Positions 7,659-16,553 of a DNA stretch of 64,000 nt are shown piece by piece (position 1 is the stretch's first letter; every line of letters begins with the position of its first letter). The position numbers and the translations under genes are program-made. Below the pieces are notes generated by a model. The model saw only the letters and a program-made list of their open reading frames with translations. It had not been told where the DNA came from and searched no databases. The stretch spans positions 124,001 to 188,000 of the forward strand of contig NZ_BBQZ01000002.1 in NCBI RefSeq assembly GCF_000974805.1, read 5' to 3'. The stretch comes from Demequina salsinemoris. Lineage in GTDB: Bacteria > Actinomycetota > Actinomycetes > Actinomycetales > Demequinaceae.

Positions 7659-10292
7659 ATGCCGAAAGTAGACCTGTTTTCGGACAGCGGTTCCGGTCTG
7701 GCATCCGAGGCGCTGGACTCGTGCGACGTGTGCATCGTCGGCACGGGGCCCGCGGGCGCGACGATCGCGGCAGAGCTCGCAAGGTCGCCGCTGAGGGTCA
7801 CGATCCTCGAGAGCGGCGGGTTCCAGCGTCGCGAGGACGCGGACCGGCTCAATGACATCGACAGCGTCGGCCGGGGCAGGGTGGCCGACCAGTTCAAGGT
7901 CCGCAACCGCATCGTCGGCGGCAGCTCGTACACGTGGGGTGGCCGCGTCGCCCCGTTCGACGAGATCGACTACGAGGAGCGCGACTGGGTGCCCGGCTCC
8001 GGGTGGCCGCTCGCGCACCGCGACCTCGCCCCCTACCTGTCGCGCTCCGCCGCGCATCTCGGCCTCGAGTTCGGCGAGGACTTCTCCGACGAGCGCTTCT
8101 GGGAGCTCGCTCCCGCGGCGCGGCTCGACACCCCTCCCGACCCCGCGCTGCTCCGGCCCTTCTACTGGCAGTTCAGCAAGGACCCGCATCCGTCGTATCC
8201 GTTCGAGTATCGACGGTTCGGACGGGGGCTGGTCGACAGGCTCGGCCCGCGGCAGACGCTCGTGGCCGGCGCCACCGTCGTCCGTGTCGAGGCGACATCC
8301 GACGGCACGGGCGTGCGAGGCGTCGCCTTCGCCACCCCGGACGGCCTCGTGCGCGAGCTCAGGGCCACCACCGTCGTCCTGTGCGCTGGCGGAATCGAGA
8401 ACGCGCGGCTGCTGCTCGCGTCGGACTCCGTGGTCCCCGCGGGCCTCGGCAACTCCCGCGACCAGGTCGGCAGGCACCTCATGGACCACCCCAGGGGACG
8501 CGTCGGCGCCTTCGCGGCCGAGGATGTGCGTCCGCTCCAGTCGAAGCTGCTGCGCCACACCGTGCGCGGTGCGCTGTTCCGCGCGGGGATGCGCCTCAGC
8601 CCCGAGGTCCAGCGCGAGGAGCGGCTGCTCAACGCGTCGGCATGGCTCGGCGAGATCGTCGCCGACGACGACCCGTGGGACGGGATCCGGCGGACGATCC
8701 GCGGTGGCACCAACCGAGCGCACGCGTTGCGCAGCGTGGCCCGCAACGCCGACTACATCGCGCGCGGCGTCCCCGACTACCTCATCCACCACACCGGGGT
8801 GCCGCGCAAGCTCTCCGAGCTCGAGCTGCTCGTGATGATCGAGCAGCACCCCGACCCGGACAGCCGGGTCACGCTCAGCGACGAGCGCGACGCGCTCGGG
8901 CAGCGGCGGGCGCGTGTGGACTGGCGGGAGCACCCCGACGAGGCGCGCACCGTGCGTCGCATCGCCGAGCTCACCGCGTCGGAGCTCGCTCGCATGGGCC
9001 TGCCCGCGCCGACGCTCGAACCGTGGATCCGCGAGGAGGGCCAGCTGCCCGACTCCTGGGTCGATGTCGCCCACCCTACGGGCACGACCCGGATGTCGGA
9101 CGCGCCGGACGACGGCGTCGTCGACTCCCACGGGCAGGTGCACGGAGTGGCCGGGCTGTACGTGGCGGGGAGCTCGGTGTTCCCTACCGCGGGGCACTGC
9201 AACCCCACGCAGATGATCGTCGCGCTCGCGATCCGGACCGCCGATGCCGTGCGAGACCGCCCGGTGCGCGAGGCGCTCGAGGCCACGGCACGACCCGAGG
9301 CGCCGCTGGTCGTCGTGACCGGCGCGAGGGGCGGCATCGGTCGCGTGGTGGTCGAGGACCTCGTCGAACGCGGGTATCGCGTCCGGGCGACCACGTCAGG
9401 GGATTCCCGGCAGGGGACCGGGGCCGTCCCGGAGGTCGAGTGGGCGCGGCTCGATCTCAAGGCGGCCGAGGCTGCCGACTGCGATGCGCTCATGATCGGC
9501 GCGGACGCCGTCATCCACCTCGCGGCGGCGAAGGGTGACAAGCCGATCATGCCTGCGGTCAACGCCGACGGGACGCGCCTGCTCGCGGAGGCCGCCGAGC
9601 GCGCAGGAGTCGGCGCCTTCTGCTACACGAGCACGGTGTCCGTCTACGGCAGCCCGCTCGCACGCGACGCGATCGAGACGGGCCCGGTCCTCACCGTCGA
9701 GCGCGACGTGCCCGGCGAGTACCTCGCGATGGAGTACGTGCGTGCCTACGGTCGCACCAAGCTGCTCGGCGAGCGCGCGATCGCCGAGACCGCGACGCGT
9801 GTGCGGTACACGATCATGCGGCCCGCGGTCGTCGTCGACACCGCGGACATCGCGTCGATCCGCCGCTGGAGCACGGTGAAGCGGACGCTCGGCGCCCACC
9901 GCCACGCGCATCATGTCTACGTCAAGGACGTGTCCGATGCGCTCATCTGGGCGCTCGAGCGTTCGCTCGCAGGGGTGGGGGAGCCGGGCCAGGTCGAGAC
10001 CTTCAACCTCGCCCAGGACGATGCGGATCGGCCCACCCACCGGGCTTTCATGCGCGACGCGTACGCGGCGACCGGAGACGACAGGTTCCGGGTGATCCGG
10101 GTGCCCTCGCTCGCCGACTGGGCGCACGACCTGGTGAGGTTCCGTGCGGTGTCGCTGCGGAACCCGCTGTGGCGCGCGAGGTTCCCCGCGGACCGGCTCG
10201 CCGAGGCGGGATATCGGCCGCGATACGGGGTGTCGCACGCGCGAGCGCTCGCGCTTCAGGAGCTGCGCGACGAGAGGGGACGGGCAGGGTGA
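7659..10292 (+). CDS. GMC oxidoreductase fused to an extended SDR (NAD-dependent epimerase/dehydratase)
   Basis: An 877-residue two-domain protein. Residues 1 to about 540 are a GMC-type FAD oxidoreductase: dinucleotide loop GTGPAG (28-33), GGSSYTWGGR (about 87-96), and near the end HPTGTTRMS and AGHCNPTQM, which carry the His/Asn catalytic pair region. From about 545 a second enzyme begins: VVVTGARGGIGR (551-562) is an SDR Rossmann motif, followed by YTSTVSVYG and a YXXXK-type motif in YGRTK (about 698-702), as in UDP-sugar epimerases. The ATG at 7659 has a strong G-rich site before it. No stop or frame change separates the domains. Both may act on the same sugar, an oxidation followed by epimerisation or reduction; substrate unknown. 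Confidence 0.88.
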   Translation: MPKVDLFSDSGSGLASEALDSCDVCIVGTGPAGATIAAELARSPLRVTILESGGFQRREDADRLNDIDSVGRGRVADQFKVRNRIVGGSSYTWGGRVAPFDEIDYEERDWVPGSGWPLAHRDLAPYLSRSAAHLGLEFGEDFSDERFWELAPAARLDTPPDPALLRPFYWQFSKDPHPSYPFEYRRFGRGLVDRLGPRQTLVAGATVVRVEATSDGTGVRGVAFATPDGLVRELRATTVVLCAGGIENARLLLASDSVVPAGLGNSRDQVGRHLMDHPRGRVGAFAAEDVRPLQSKLLRHTVRGALFRAGMRLSPEVQREERLLNASAWLGEIVADDDPWDGIRRTIRGGTNRAHALRSVARNADYIARGVPDYLIHHTGVPRKLSELELLVMIEQHPDPDSRVTLSDERDALGQRRARVDWREHPDEARTVRRIAELTASELARMGLPAPTLEPWIREEGQLPDSWVDVAHPTGTTRMSDAPDDGVVDSHGQVHGVAGLYVAGSSVFPTAGHCNPTQMIVALAIRTADAVRDRPVREALEATARPEAPLVVVTGARGGIGRVVVEDLVERGYRVRATTSGDSRQGTGAVPEVEWARLDLKAAEAADCDALMIGADAVIHLAAAKGDKPIMPAVNADGTRLLAEAAERAGVGAFCYTSTVSVYGSPLARDAIETGPVLTVERDVPGEYLAMEYVRAYGRTKLLGERAIAETATRVRYTIMRPAVVVDTADIASIRRWSTVKRTLGAHRHAHHVYVKDVSDALIWALERSLAGVGEPGQVETFNLAQDDADRPTHRAFMRDAYAATGDDRFRVIRVPSLADWAHDLVRFRAVSLRNPLWRARFPADRLAEAGYRPRYGVSHARALALQELRDERGRAG

Positions 10293-11704
10293 TGACGGCT
10301 GAGGGGACGAGAGAGCGCGACGGTGCCGTACCGGGCGTGGCGCACGACAGGGGGGTGCCCCCCGGGGTCACCAAGGTGTACGACGGGATCGTGCTCGGGG
10401 CGGGGATCAGCGGGCTCGTGTCCGCATCCGTGCTGCTCGAGAAGGGGGCCAGGACGGTGCTCGTCATCGACGAGTACGAGCGGGTCGGGGGCAATCACCT
10501 CGACTTCTCGATCGACGGCTACACGTTCGACGTGGGCAGCCTCATCTTCCAGGACGACTCGCCTCTGGTGCATCGCTTTCCCGAGCTGCTCCCTCGCTAC
10601 GTGCCCGTCGAGCCGACGTGGTCGCGCCTCAACCCGCAGGGGAAGGTGACCGACTATCCGTTCTCGATGAAGGACGACCTCGTCGCCGCCGGTCCGGCCG
10701 CGTGGGCGAGCATGGCGGCATCTCTCGTCGCGTCGCGGTTCCGCTACCGGAACCAGCGCAACGCGCGCGACTTCACGCGCTTCTGGGTCGGCACCAAGGC
10801 CGCGGAGCGCACCGGGCTCGAGCATTACATCGAGCGGTTCTGCGGTCTGCCTTCCGAGGTGATCGACCTCGACTTCGCCAGGGCGCGGATGATGTGGATC
10901 GCCGACAACGCCCGGGTGTGGCCGCGCGTCACGCGCGCCGCGAGGGGACTGCGCAAGCGGCTCGCGCGACGCGGACCGGAGGTGGAGGCCCCGACGCAGC
11001 GGCGCACCCAGCAGCTCGTGCGCCCACGCGAGGGCTTCGACGCGCTCTACCGGCCGCTCGTGGAGCGGCTCGAATCCGAGGGCGTCGAGTTCCTGCTGTC
11101 CACGCCGTCCACGGCGATCGAGCGAGCGGACGAGTCGCTCGTGGTGAGGACGTCCGCGGGAGACTTCTCGAGCCCGATGCTCGTGTCCACGGTCCCCACG
11201 CATCGGGCGCTCGCGCTCGTGGGTGTCGACAGCGAGCCGCTTCCCACCGTGACGATCATCTCGCTGCTGTGCAGCTTCGCGGGGCGGCGCGGGTTCGACA
11301 CGTCGATCCTCTACAACTTCTCCCATGACGGCTCGTGGAAGCGGCTCACGATGCACTCCGACTTCTACGGGCCCGTCCGCGAGCGCGAGTACTTCTGTGT
11401 CGAGGTCGTGGGGTCCGGGTCCGTGCGGACGGTCGCCGAGGCCGAGAAGTCGTTCCGGGAGCACACCCAGGCCAACGGGCTCTTCCACGGGGACCTGAGG
11501 ATCGAGGGTGGACACGTGCTCGAGAACGTGTACCCCGTGTTCACCGGCGGAAGCGCGGCGCGGGCGGCCGACCAGGTCGCGCTCCTGCACGACCACGGCG
11601 TGACCTCGCTCGGCAAGCAGGGCGGATTCGACTATCAGCCCACGGCGCGCGTCTCCACCAGGAACGCGGAGAAGAAGCTTGGCGGGACGGTGTCGCCGAA
11701 GTGA
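10292..11704 (+). CDS. FAD-dependent NAD(P)-binding oxidoreductase, UDP-galactopyranose mutase/protoporphyrinogen-oxidase-like
   Basis: A 470-residue flavoprotein. After a short variable leader, YDGIVLGAGISGLVSA (30-45) has the GXGXXG FAD loop and VIDEYERVGGNHLDF the ribose-binding acid plus GG doublet that glycan-cluster flavoproteins of the Glf/WecX group share. FDVGSLIFQ and the C-terminal QGGFDYQP segment fit that fold. The start ATG shares one base with the previous stop (TGATG); a GTG three bases earlier is also possible. It lies between a sugar oxidoreductase and a glycosyltransferase, so a nucleotide-sugar or lipid-linked sugar substrate is likely. It is too divergent to be called a true UDP-galactopyranose mutase. 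Confidence 0.75.
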   Translation: MTAEGTRERDGAVPGVAHDRGVPPGVTKVYDGIVLGAGISGLVSASVLLEKGARTVLVIDEYERVGGNHLDFSIDGYTFDVGSLIFQDDSPLVHRFPELLPRYVPVEPTWSRLNPQGKVTDYPFSMKDDLVAAGPAAWASMAASLVASRFRYRNQRNARDFTRFWVGTKAAERTGLEHYIERFCGLPSEVIDLDFARARMMWIADNARVWPRVTRAARGLRKRLARRGPEVEAPTQRRTQQLVRPREGFDALYRPLVERLESEGVEFLLSTPSTAIERADESLVVRTSAGDFSSPMLVSTVPTHRALALVGVDSEPLPTVTIISLLCSFAGRRGFDTSILYNFSHDGSWKRLTMHSDFYGPVREREYFCVEVVGSGSVRTVAEAEKSFREHTQANGLFHGDLRIEGGHVLENVYPVFTGGSAARAADQVALLHDHGVTSLGKQGGFDYQPTARVSTRNAEKKLGGTVSPK

Positions 11705-11709
11705 ACCAC

Positions 11710-11718
11710 GCATCGTCC
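11710..11718 (+). repeat. GCATCGTCC motif copy, intergenic
   Basis: One of the recurrent 9-mers, six bases after the stop of the FAD oxidoreductase, in the form GCATCGTCCTAGGAC. It is the only non-coding copy within the exopolysaccharide locus proper. Confidence 0.6.
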
Positions 11719-11758
11719 TAGGACAGACCACGACCACTCACGCACAAGGGGGCCTTTC

Positions 11759-14011
11759 GTGAGGATCATCCACCTGCTCAAGCACGCCGTCCGGGGGAAC
11801 GGGTCGGTGCACATGGCTGTCGACCTTGCCTGCGCGCAGGCGGACGCCGGACATGAGGTGTGGTTCGCGAGCGCCCGCGGGTCCTACGACGCCGTGCTCG
11901 CGGAGCACGGCGTCCACGTCACGGACCTCCCGGAGCCGGACTCGAAGAAGCACGCGCTCGAGAACATGGCCGCGCTCGCGGGCCTCATGCGGGAGGTGCG
12001 CCCCGATGTGCTGCACGCCCACATGATGTCCTCGGCCGTGATCTCGATGCCGCTGTCCCTGCTGTTCCGGGCGCCGCTCGTGTCGACGATGCACAACTCG
12101 TTCGACACGCACTCGTGGCTCATGCGGGTGAGTCGCCGCGTCGTGGCCGTGAGCGAGGCCGAGCGGCGGCTGCTGCGCTCCCGCCGCTACCCCGACCGCC
12201 AGGTGGTGACGGTGCTGAACGGCACCGCCGGATCGGCGCGCGAGGGCCAGGACTTCGACGACATCGGGCCGCTGCACAGGCCGAGCATCATGACCCTTTC
12301 CGGGCTCCACCCGCGCAAGGCGGTGGGCGACGTGCTCGCGGCCTTCGCGATGATCGCCGACGAGCACCCCGAGTGGCACCTCAACATCCTCGGCTGGGGT
12401 GCCTCGCGCGAGGACCTCGAGACGCAGGCGACGGACGCGGGGCTGACCGACCGCGTGCACTTTATGGGCTCCACGCTCACGCCCTGGGCCTATCTCGCGC
12501 AGACGGACGTCGTCGCGACCGCGACGCTCGCCGACCCCTGCCCGCTCACCGTGATGGAGGCGCGCGTCGCGGGGGCGGCCGTGGTGGGCACCAAGGTCGG
12601 AGGGATCCCCGAGGTGCTCGGCTACGGCGCCTACGGTCACCTCGTCGACACGCACGCCCCTGAGCAGATCGCCGATGCCTTCCGGGACCTGCTGGACTCC
12701 GACGAGAGCCTCGCCACGTGGCGGTCGCTCGCGCACGAGGGGTCCGAGCACTTCACCGTCCAGCGCATGGCGCGCGACTACGACGATGTCTACGTGGACG
12801 TCCTTCCCGGCGCCAAGCGCCGCGGGCTCGCGGCCGAGCGTGGCGACGACGGTCTGCTGCGGATCGCCTACCTCGTGCCGCCGTCGCGGCACTTCGCGGG
12901 GATCGAGCGAGTCGTCCATGAGCTCGCGTCCGAGCTCGCGACCACGTTCGGGGACGAGCTCGACGTGCACGTCATCTACGCGAGCCACTACGCCGAGCGT
13001 GAGCTCGGCCGCACCTCCTACACGAAGCACGAGCTCGGCGTGGACCGCCTGCTGGGGCTCGCCGGGCCGTTGCGTCGGATGGTGCGTCGTCAGCGCATCG
13101 ACGTGCTCGTGAGCCCTCAGGTCGAGGCGACCACGGTCAGCTGGCTCGCGACCCGCGGCCGCGGGATGCCGTCGCTGATCGGGCACCTGCACGGGAACCC
13201 GCGGGTCGAGGAGGAGGGTGGATCGCTGCTCACCCGCGCGTCGTTCAAGGCGTTCAGGGGCTTCGTGTCGCGCGACCTGGCGGGGGTGCTCGCCGTGTCG
13301 CCATCGCTCGCGGACTACGTGAAGGAGCACCTGTCGTCCGGCACGAAGGCGCTGTTCTCCAAGAATCCGGTGAGGGACCTGCACGCGCCCGAGCGTCGTG
13401 AGCGCGAGGACGATGCGCCCTTCACCTTCATCTGCGTAGCGCGCCTTGCGTACCAGAAGGGGCATGACGTCCTGCTGAGGGCGTTCGCGCTCGCGGCCGA
13501 GGACCTGGACGGAGCCCGTCTGCTCCTGGTGGGGTCGGGCCCCGCCGAGCAGGATCTCAAGGCGCTCGCGCGCGAGCTGCGGATCGAGGATCGGGTCGAG
13601 TTCGCCGGCTACGTGTCGGAGCCCGCGCCGCTACTCGCGTCCGCGGACTGCTTCGTCCTCGCGTCGCGCTGGGAGGGGTTCGGGGTCGCGCTCGTCGAGG
13701 CGCTCCAGTTCGGTCTCCCGGTCCTCGCGACCGACTGCCAGTTCGGGCCCTCGGATGTCATCACCGACGCGGAGCTCGGCGAGGTCGTCGCGTCGGAGGA
13801 TCCCGGCGCGCTCGCCGAGGGGCTCAAGCGCGCCCGCGTCCGCGTCGACACCAAGGCCGCGGCCTCGCACCGCAGAGCGGTCGCCTCCGAGTACGGTCCG
13901 GCGGAGGCGGCTCGGCATCATTTGCAGGCGCTGCGCGAGGTCGTCGGCGCGCGGCTCGCAGCGCGGACGGAGGCGCGCACGCGCGCGGCGTCCATGCGAG
14001 AGCCCGCCTGA
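11759..14011 (+). CDS. tandem (double) GT4 glycosyltransferase
   Basis: A 750-residue protein made of two complete GT-B glycosyltransferases in one chain. Unit one (1 to about 350) starts MRIIHLLKHAVRGNGSVHMAVDLA with the GT4 glycine loop, has LHPRKAVGD near 183-190 and the donor motif DPCPLTVMEARVAG near 259-272. Unit two begins near 367 with LRIAYLVPPSRHFAGIERVVHELA, has ARLAYQKGHDVLL near 560 and SRWEGFGVALVEAL near 635. Both donor E-X7-E type motifs look usable, although the first (EARVAG preceded by PCPLTVM) lacks the first glutamate. The GTG at 11759 follows an AAGGGGG ribosome-binding site. It probably adds two consecutive sugars of the repeat unit. Confidence 0.87.
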   Translation: MRIIHLLKHAVRGNGSVHMAVDLACAQADAGHEVWFASARGSYDAVLAEHGVHVTDLPEPDSKKHALENMAALAGLMREVRPDVLHAHMMSSAVISMPLSLLFRAPLVSTMHNSFDTHSWLMRVSRRVVAVSEAERRLLRSRRYPDRQVVTVLNGTAGSAREGQDFDDIGPLHRPSIMTLSGLHPRKAVGDVLAAFAMIADEHPEWHLNILGWGASREDLETQATDAGLTDRVHFMGSTLTPWAYLAQTDVVATATLADPCPLTVMEARVAGAAVVGTKVGGIPEVLGYGAYGHLVDTHAPEQIADAFRDLLDSDESLATWRSLAHEGSEHFTVQRMARDYDDVYVDVLPGAKRRGLAAERGDDGLLRIAYLVPPSRHFAGIERVVHELASELATTFGDELDVHVIYASHYAERELGRTSYTKHELGVDRLLGLAGPLRRMVRRQRIDVLVSPQVEATTVSWLATRGRGMPSLIGHLHGNPRVEEEGGSLLTRASFKAFRGFVSRDLAGVLAVSPSLADYVKEHLSSGTKALFSKNPVRDLHAPERREREDDAPFTFICVARLAYQKGHDVLLRAFALAAEDLDGARLLLVGSGPAEQDLKALARELRIEDRVEFAGYVSEPAPLLASADCFVLASRWEGFGVALVEALQFGLPVLATDCQFGPSDVITDAELGEVVASEDPGALAEGLKRARVRVDTKAAASHRRAVASEYGPAEAARHHLQALREVVGARLAARTEARTRAASMREPA

Positions 14012-14046
14012 CCTGCGCGCACGCGGATCCGTCGGTCATGTGGAAA

Positions 14047-14062
14047 TGTCATAGATTTCACG
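14047..14062. promoter_or_regulatory. degenerate CRP/GlxR-like site
   Basis: TGTCA-N6-TCACG differs from TGTGA-N6-TCACA by one base in each half. It is followed closely by the small palindrome GTGACTGTCAC (14062-14072) and a TAGCAT (14083-14088) that could be a -10 box, all upstream of the priming sugar transferase. Weak on its own; noted because better matches occur elsewhere in the window. Confidence 0.25.
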
Positions 14063-14164
14063 TGACTGTCACAATTCGTCGCTAGCATCACGATTGTTCG
14101 GTTTGTGCGAGTGCTCCCTGGGGAGGGCGTCTTGCAGGGCGAAGCGAGTCTGGGGGGCAGGCAG

Positions 14165-15682
14165 ATGACAGGACAGAGCGTCACCGAGGTCGAGGTCGGT
14201 CGCGAGAGCGTCGACGTCGGCGTCGACGGAGCCGAAGGGGCGCCGAGGATGACTGAGGAGTGGCGGCGCGCCTACGGGCGGAGGCTCGCGGCGAGCGACC
14301 TCGCCGTGCTGCTGTGGGTGGTGGTGGGCGGACAGCTCGCGCTTGCTGCCGGGGGCCTGCTGCCCTATCCGACCGATGGTGGGCGCGAGGCGCTCCTGAG
14401 CCTGGGCTTCCCCCTCTTCGTCCTCGTGACCTGGCAGGCGGCCCTCGCCCTCGCCGACACCCGCAGCGATCGCGTGGTCGGTGAGGGTGCGCAGGAGTAC
14501 GAACGGGTCTTCGACGCGACCTTCATGGTGTTCGGCGCGATCGCCACCGTGGCGTTCGTCTTCGGGGTGGAGTCGATCAAGCCGTTCCTGTTCCTCACGG
14601 TGCCCTTCGGCCTGCTCGTGCTGTTCGTGGAGCGGTGGCTGTGGCGCCAGTGGCTGCGCTTCAAGCGCGAGGATGGCGAGTACAGCGCGAGGGTGCTGCT
14701 GGTCGGCTCGCCTCAGTCTGTGGAGGAGATCGCCGCCGAGCTCGGTCGCGCCCGCGACGCCGGCTATCTCATCGTGGGAGCGTGCGTGCCCGACGGCGTG
14801 GCGGGTCAGGAGGTGCCGGGCACCGACGTCCCGATCGTGGGCGACGCCGAGTCGAGCGTGGCGAGCGCCGCGGCGACCGATGCCGACACCATCATCATCA
14901 CGAGCGCCGACGTCCTCTCGCCGCACCGGGTTCAGGAGATCGGCTGGGAGCTGCAGCCGGGGAGCCAGCACCTCGTCCTCGCGCCCAGCATCGTCGGCAT
15001 CGCCGGGCACCGTCTCCACACACGTGCGGTCGCGGGCCTGCCGCTCATCCACGTGGAGACGCCGCAGCTGTCGCCCGCGGACAGGTTCACGAAGCGAGCC
15101 TTCGACGTGCTCGTGTCCGGTGCGCTGATCGTCGTCGCCTCGCCGATCCTGCTCGTCGTCGCGCTCGCGGTCAGGATGACGTCGCCGGGGCCGCTGCTGT
15201 ACCGGTCCCAGCGGATCGGTCTGCGCGGCGAGCCGTTCGCGATGCTCAAGTTCAGGTCGATGCGCCAGGGTGCGGACAAGGAGCTCAAGAAGCTACTCGA
15301 GGCGCAGGGCACCGCGGAGACACCGCTGTTCAAGGTGAAGGACGACCCGCGCATCACGCCGATCGGCAAGGTGCTCCGGAAGTACTCGATCGATGAGCTT
15401 CCGCAGCTCTTCAACGTCCTCGGCGGCTCGATGAGCCTCGTCGGTCCGAGGCCGCAGATTGCGGCAGAGGTCGCGATGTACACGGACTCCGCACGACGAA
15501 GGCTTCTGACGCGCCCCGGGGTCACCGGGCTGTGGCAGGTCAGTGGGCGCTCGATGCTCACCTGGGACGATGCCGTCCGCCTGGACCTCTTCTACGTGGA
15601 GAACTGGTCGCTGCTCGGCGATATCGAGATCATGCTGCGCACCTTCAAGGCCGTGGTGGTGCCGGGGGAGACCGCTCACTAG
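14165..15682 (+). CDS. polyprenyl-phosphate sugar-1-phosphate transferase (WbaP/WcaJ-like initiating enzyme)
   Basis: A 505-residue protein that starts the repeat unit by moving a sugar-1-phosphate from a nucleotide sugar to undecaprenyl phosphate. It has four N-terminal helices (about 40-155), a cytosolic CoA-binding-like domain beginning ARVLLVGSPQSVEEIAAEL (about 176-194), a further helix (about 315-335) and the catalytic bacterial sugar transferase domain: KRAFDV (310), LKFRSMR (361), DELPQLFNVLGGSMSLVGPRP (about 409-429) and the terminal RPGVTGLWQVSGRS segment. ATG 14165 is preferred because GGGGGGCAGG precedes it; an in-frame GTG at 14105 has no such support. It ends the exopolysaccharide locus. 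Confidence 0.88.
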   Translation: MTGQSVTEVEVGRESVDVGVDGAEGAPRMTEEWRRAYGRRLAASDLAVLLWVVVGGQLALAAGGLLPYPTDGGREALLSLGFPLFVLVTWQAALALADTRSDRVVGEGAQEYERVFDATFMVFGAIATVAFVFGVESIKPFLFLTVPFGLLVLFVERWLWRQWLRFKREDGEYSARVLLVGSPQSVEEIAAELGRARDAGYLIVGACVPDGVAGQEVPGTDVPIVGDAESSVASAAATDADTIIITSADVLSPHRVQEIGWELQPGSQHLVLAPSIVGIAGHRLHTRAVAGLPLIHVETPQLSPADRFTKRAFDVLVSGALIVVASPILLVVALAVRMTSPGPLLYRSQRIGLRGEPFAMLKFRSMRQGADKELKKLLEAQGTAETPLFKVKDDPRITPIGKVLRKYSIDELPQLFNVLGGSMSLVGPRPQIAAEVAMYTDSARRRLLTRPGVTGLWQVSGRSMLTWDDAVRLDLFYVENWSLLGDIEIMLRTFKAVVVPGETAH

Positions 15683-15830
15683 CGTATGCCCGCTCGCAGG
15701 TATGCCTGTCCGCTCGACGACGGCGTCGAGCGTCGCGTCGGCGCCGCCACCGTGACACTTGAGGTCGAAAACGGACAATTTACCTAGATGTAACCAAAAC
15801 CGGCTGGCCGGGGTCCGATTTGCCCGTTAG

Positions 15831-15846
15831 TGTGAAGAATGTCACA
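15831..15846. promoter_or_regulatory. CRP/GlxR-type operator, perfect half sites
   Basis: TGTGA-AGAATG-TCACA matches the cyclic-AMP receptor consensus TGTGA-N6-TCACA in all ten fixed positions. It sits 123 bases before the small membrane protein gene and 149 bases after the sugar transferase stop. In actinobacteria such sites bind GlxR/Cmr-type regulators. The upstream bases include an imperfect palindrome TTACCTAGATGTAA (15780-15793). Confidence 0.6.
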
Positions 15847-15969
15847 CGGTGAACGGGGAGGGCTCGGGCACGGTGACGCTGGGGGTCAGGGCTGACTCGA
15901 GACGGCTCGTCGGAAAACGGCGGCACCGTCTCAGAGCGGCCCTTCTGTTGTTCTTGGGGGAGGGTAAGC

Positions 15970-16314
15970 ATGTCAATGACTTCATCCGACAGTCGTGCTG
16001 GGCTGCGAGTCCTGGGCGGAGTGGGGCTGGTCTGCGGTTACGCCGCGTTCGGCATCCCGGCCGCCGTGTCGTCGACGTGGGGCACGGTCGAGCAGGCCGC
16101 GTCGAACGCCGCGAGCCGCGAGGAGATCACCATCCTGGCGGTGTGGATCGCGCTCGGAGTCCTGGCGCTCGTCGTCGGCACGGTGTCCTTGGCGTTGGTC
16201 GCGAGGCGTCGCCGAGCCGCACGCGGCGGCTCGTCGGCAGAACAGTCGTCGCGCGAGCAGCCCGCCACTGGGTCTCGGCCGGTCTCTTCGTCGCCCGTCC
16301 CTGCTCACGCGTGA
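15970..16314 (+). CDS. small two-helix membrane protein of unknown function
   Basis: A 114-residue protein with two predicted membrane helices (about 12-33 and 54-76) joined by a 20-residue extracytoplasmic loop (SSTWGTVEQAASNAASREE), then a basic stretch RRRR and a Ser/Pro-rich cytosolic tail. No family is recognised. The ATG at 15970 has a good GGGGGAGGG ribosome-binding site ten bases upstream. A long leader carrying a CRP-like operator precedes it, so it may respond to carbon status. It stands alone between the polysaccharide locus and dusB on the same strand. Confidence 0.65.
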   Translation: MSMTSSDSRAGLRVLGGVGLVCGYAAFGIPAAVSSTWGTVEQAASNAASREEITILAVWIALGVLALVVGTVSLALVARRRRAARGGSSAEQSSREQPATGSRPVSSSPVPAHA

Positions 16315-16553
16315 GGTGAGCCTCCGGCGCGTCCGGATCAATTGAAGATTGCGCGTTCACGCGGACCCTCGCAGGTGAGAAGGGGCACCGCAGGCCGACC
16401 GAGGAACGCGCGCCGCACGCCGGCCCGCTCGAGCGATCCCTCAGCCGCTCGGGCGGGTCGGTCTATGTCCGCACCCGCCCGTCGTGGGCGGTGGCCCTGC
16501 CCTCAGGGGATCGTGCGGCGGGGGGTGAACCGTCGATCGGGGACAATGGAGCA

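Noticed and set aside
16315..16553. A small gene between the 15970 membrane protein and dusB
   Set aside because: Frames here are Arg-rich without ribosome-binding sites or family similarity.
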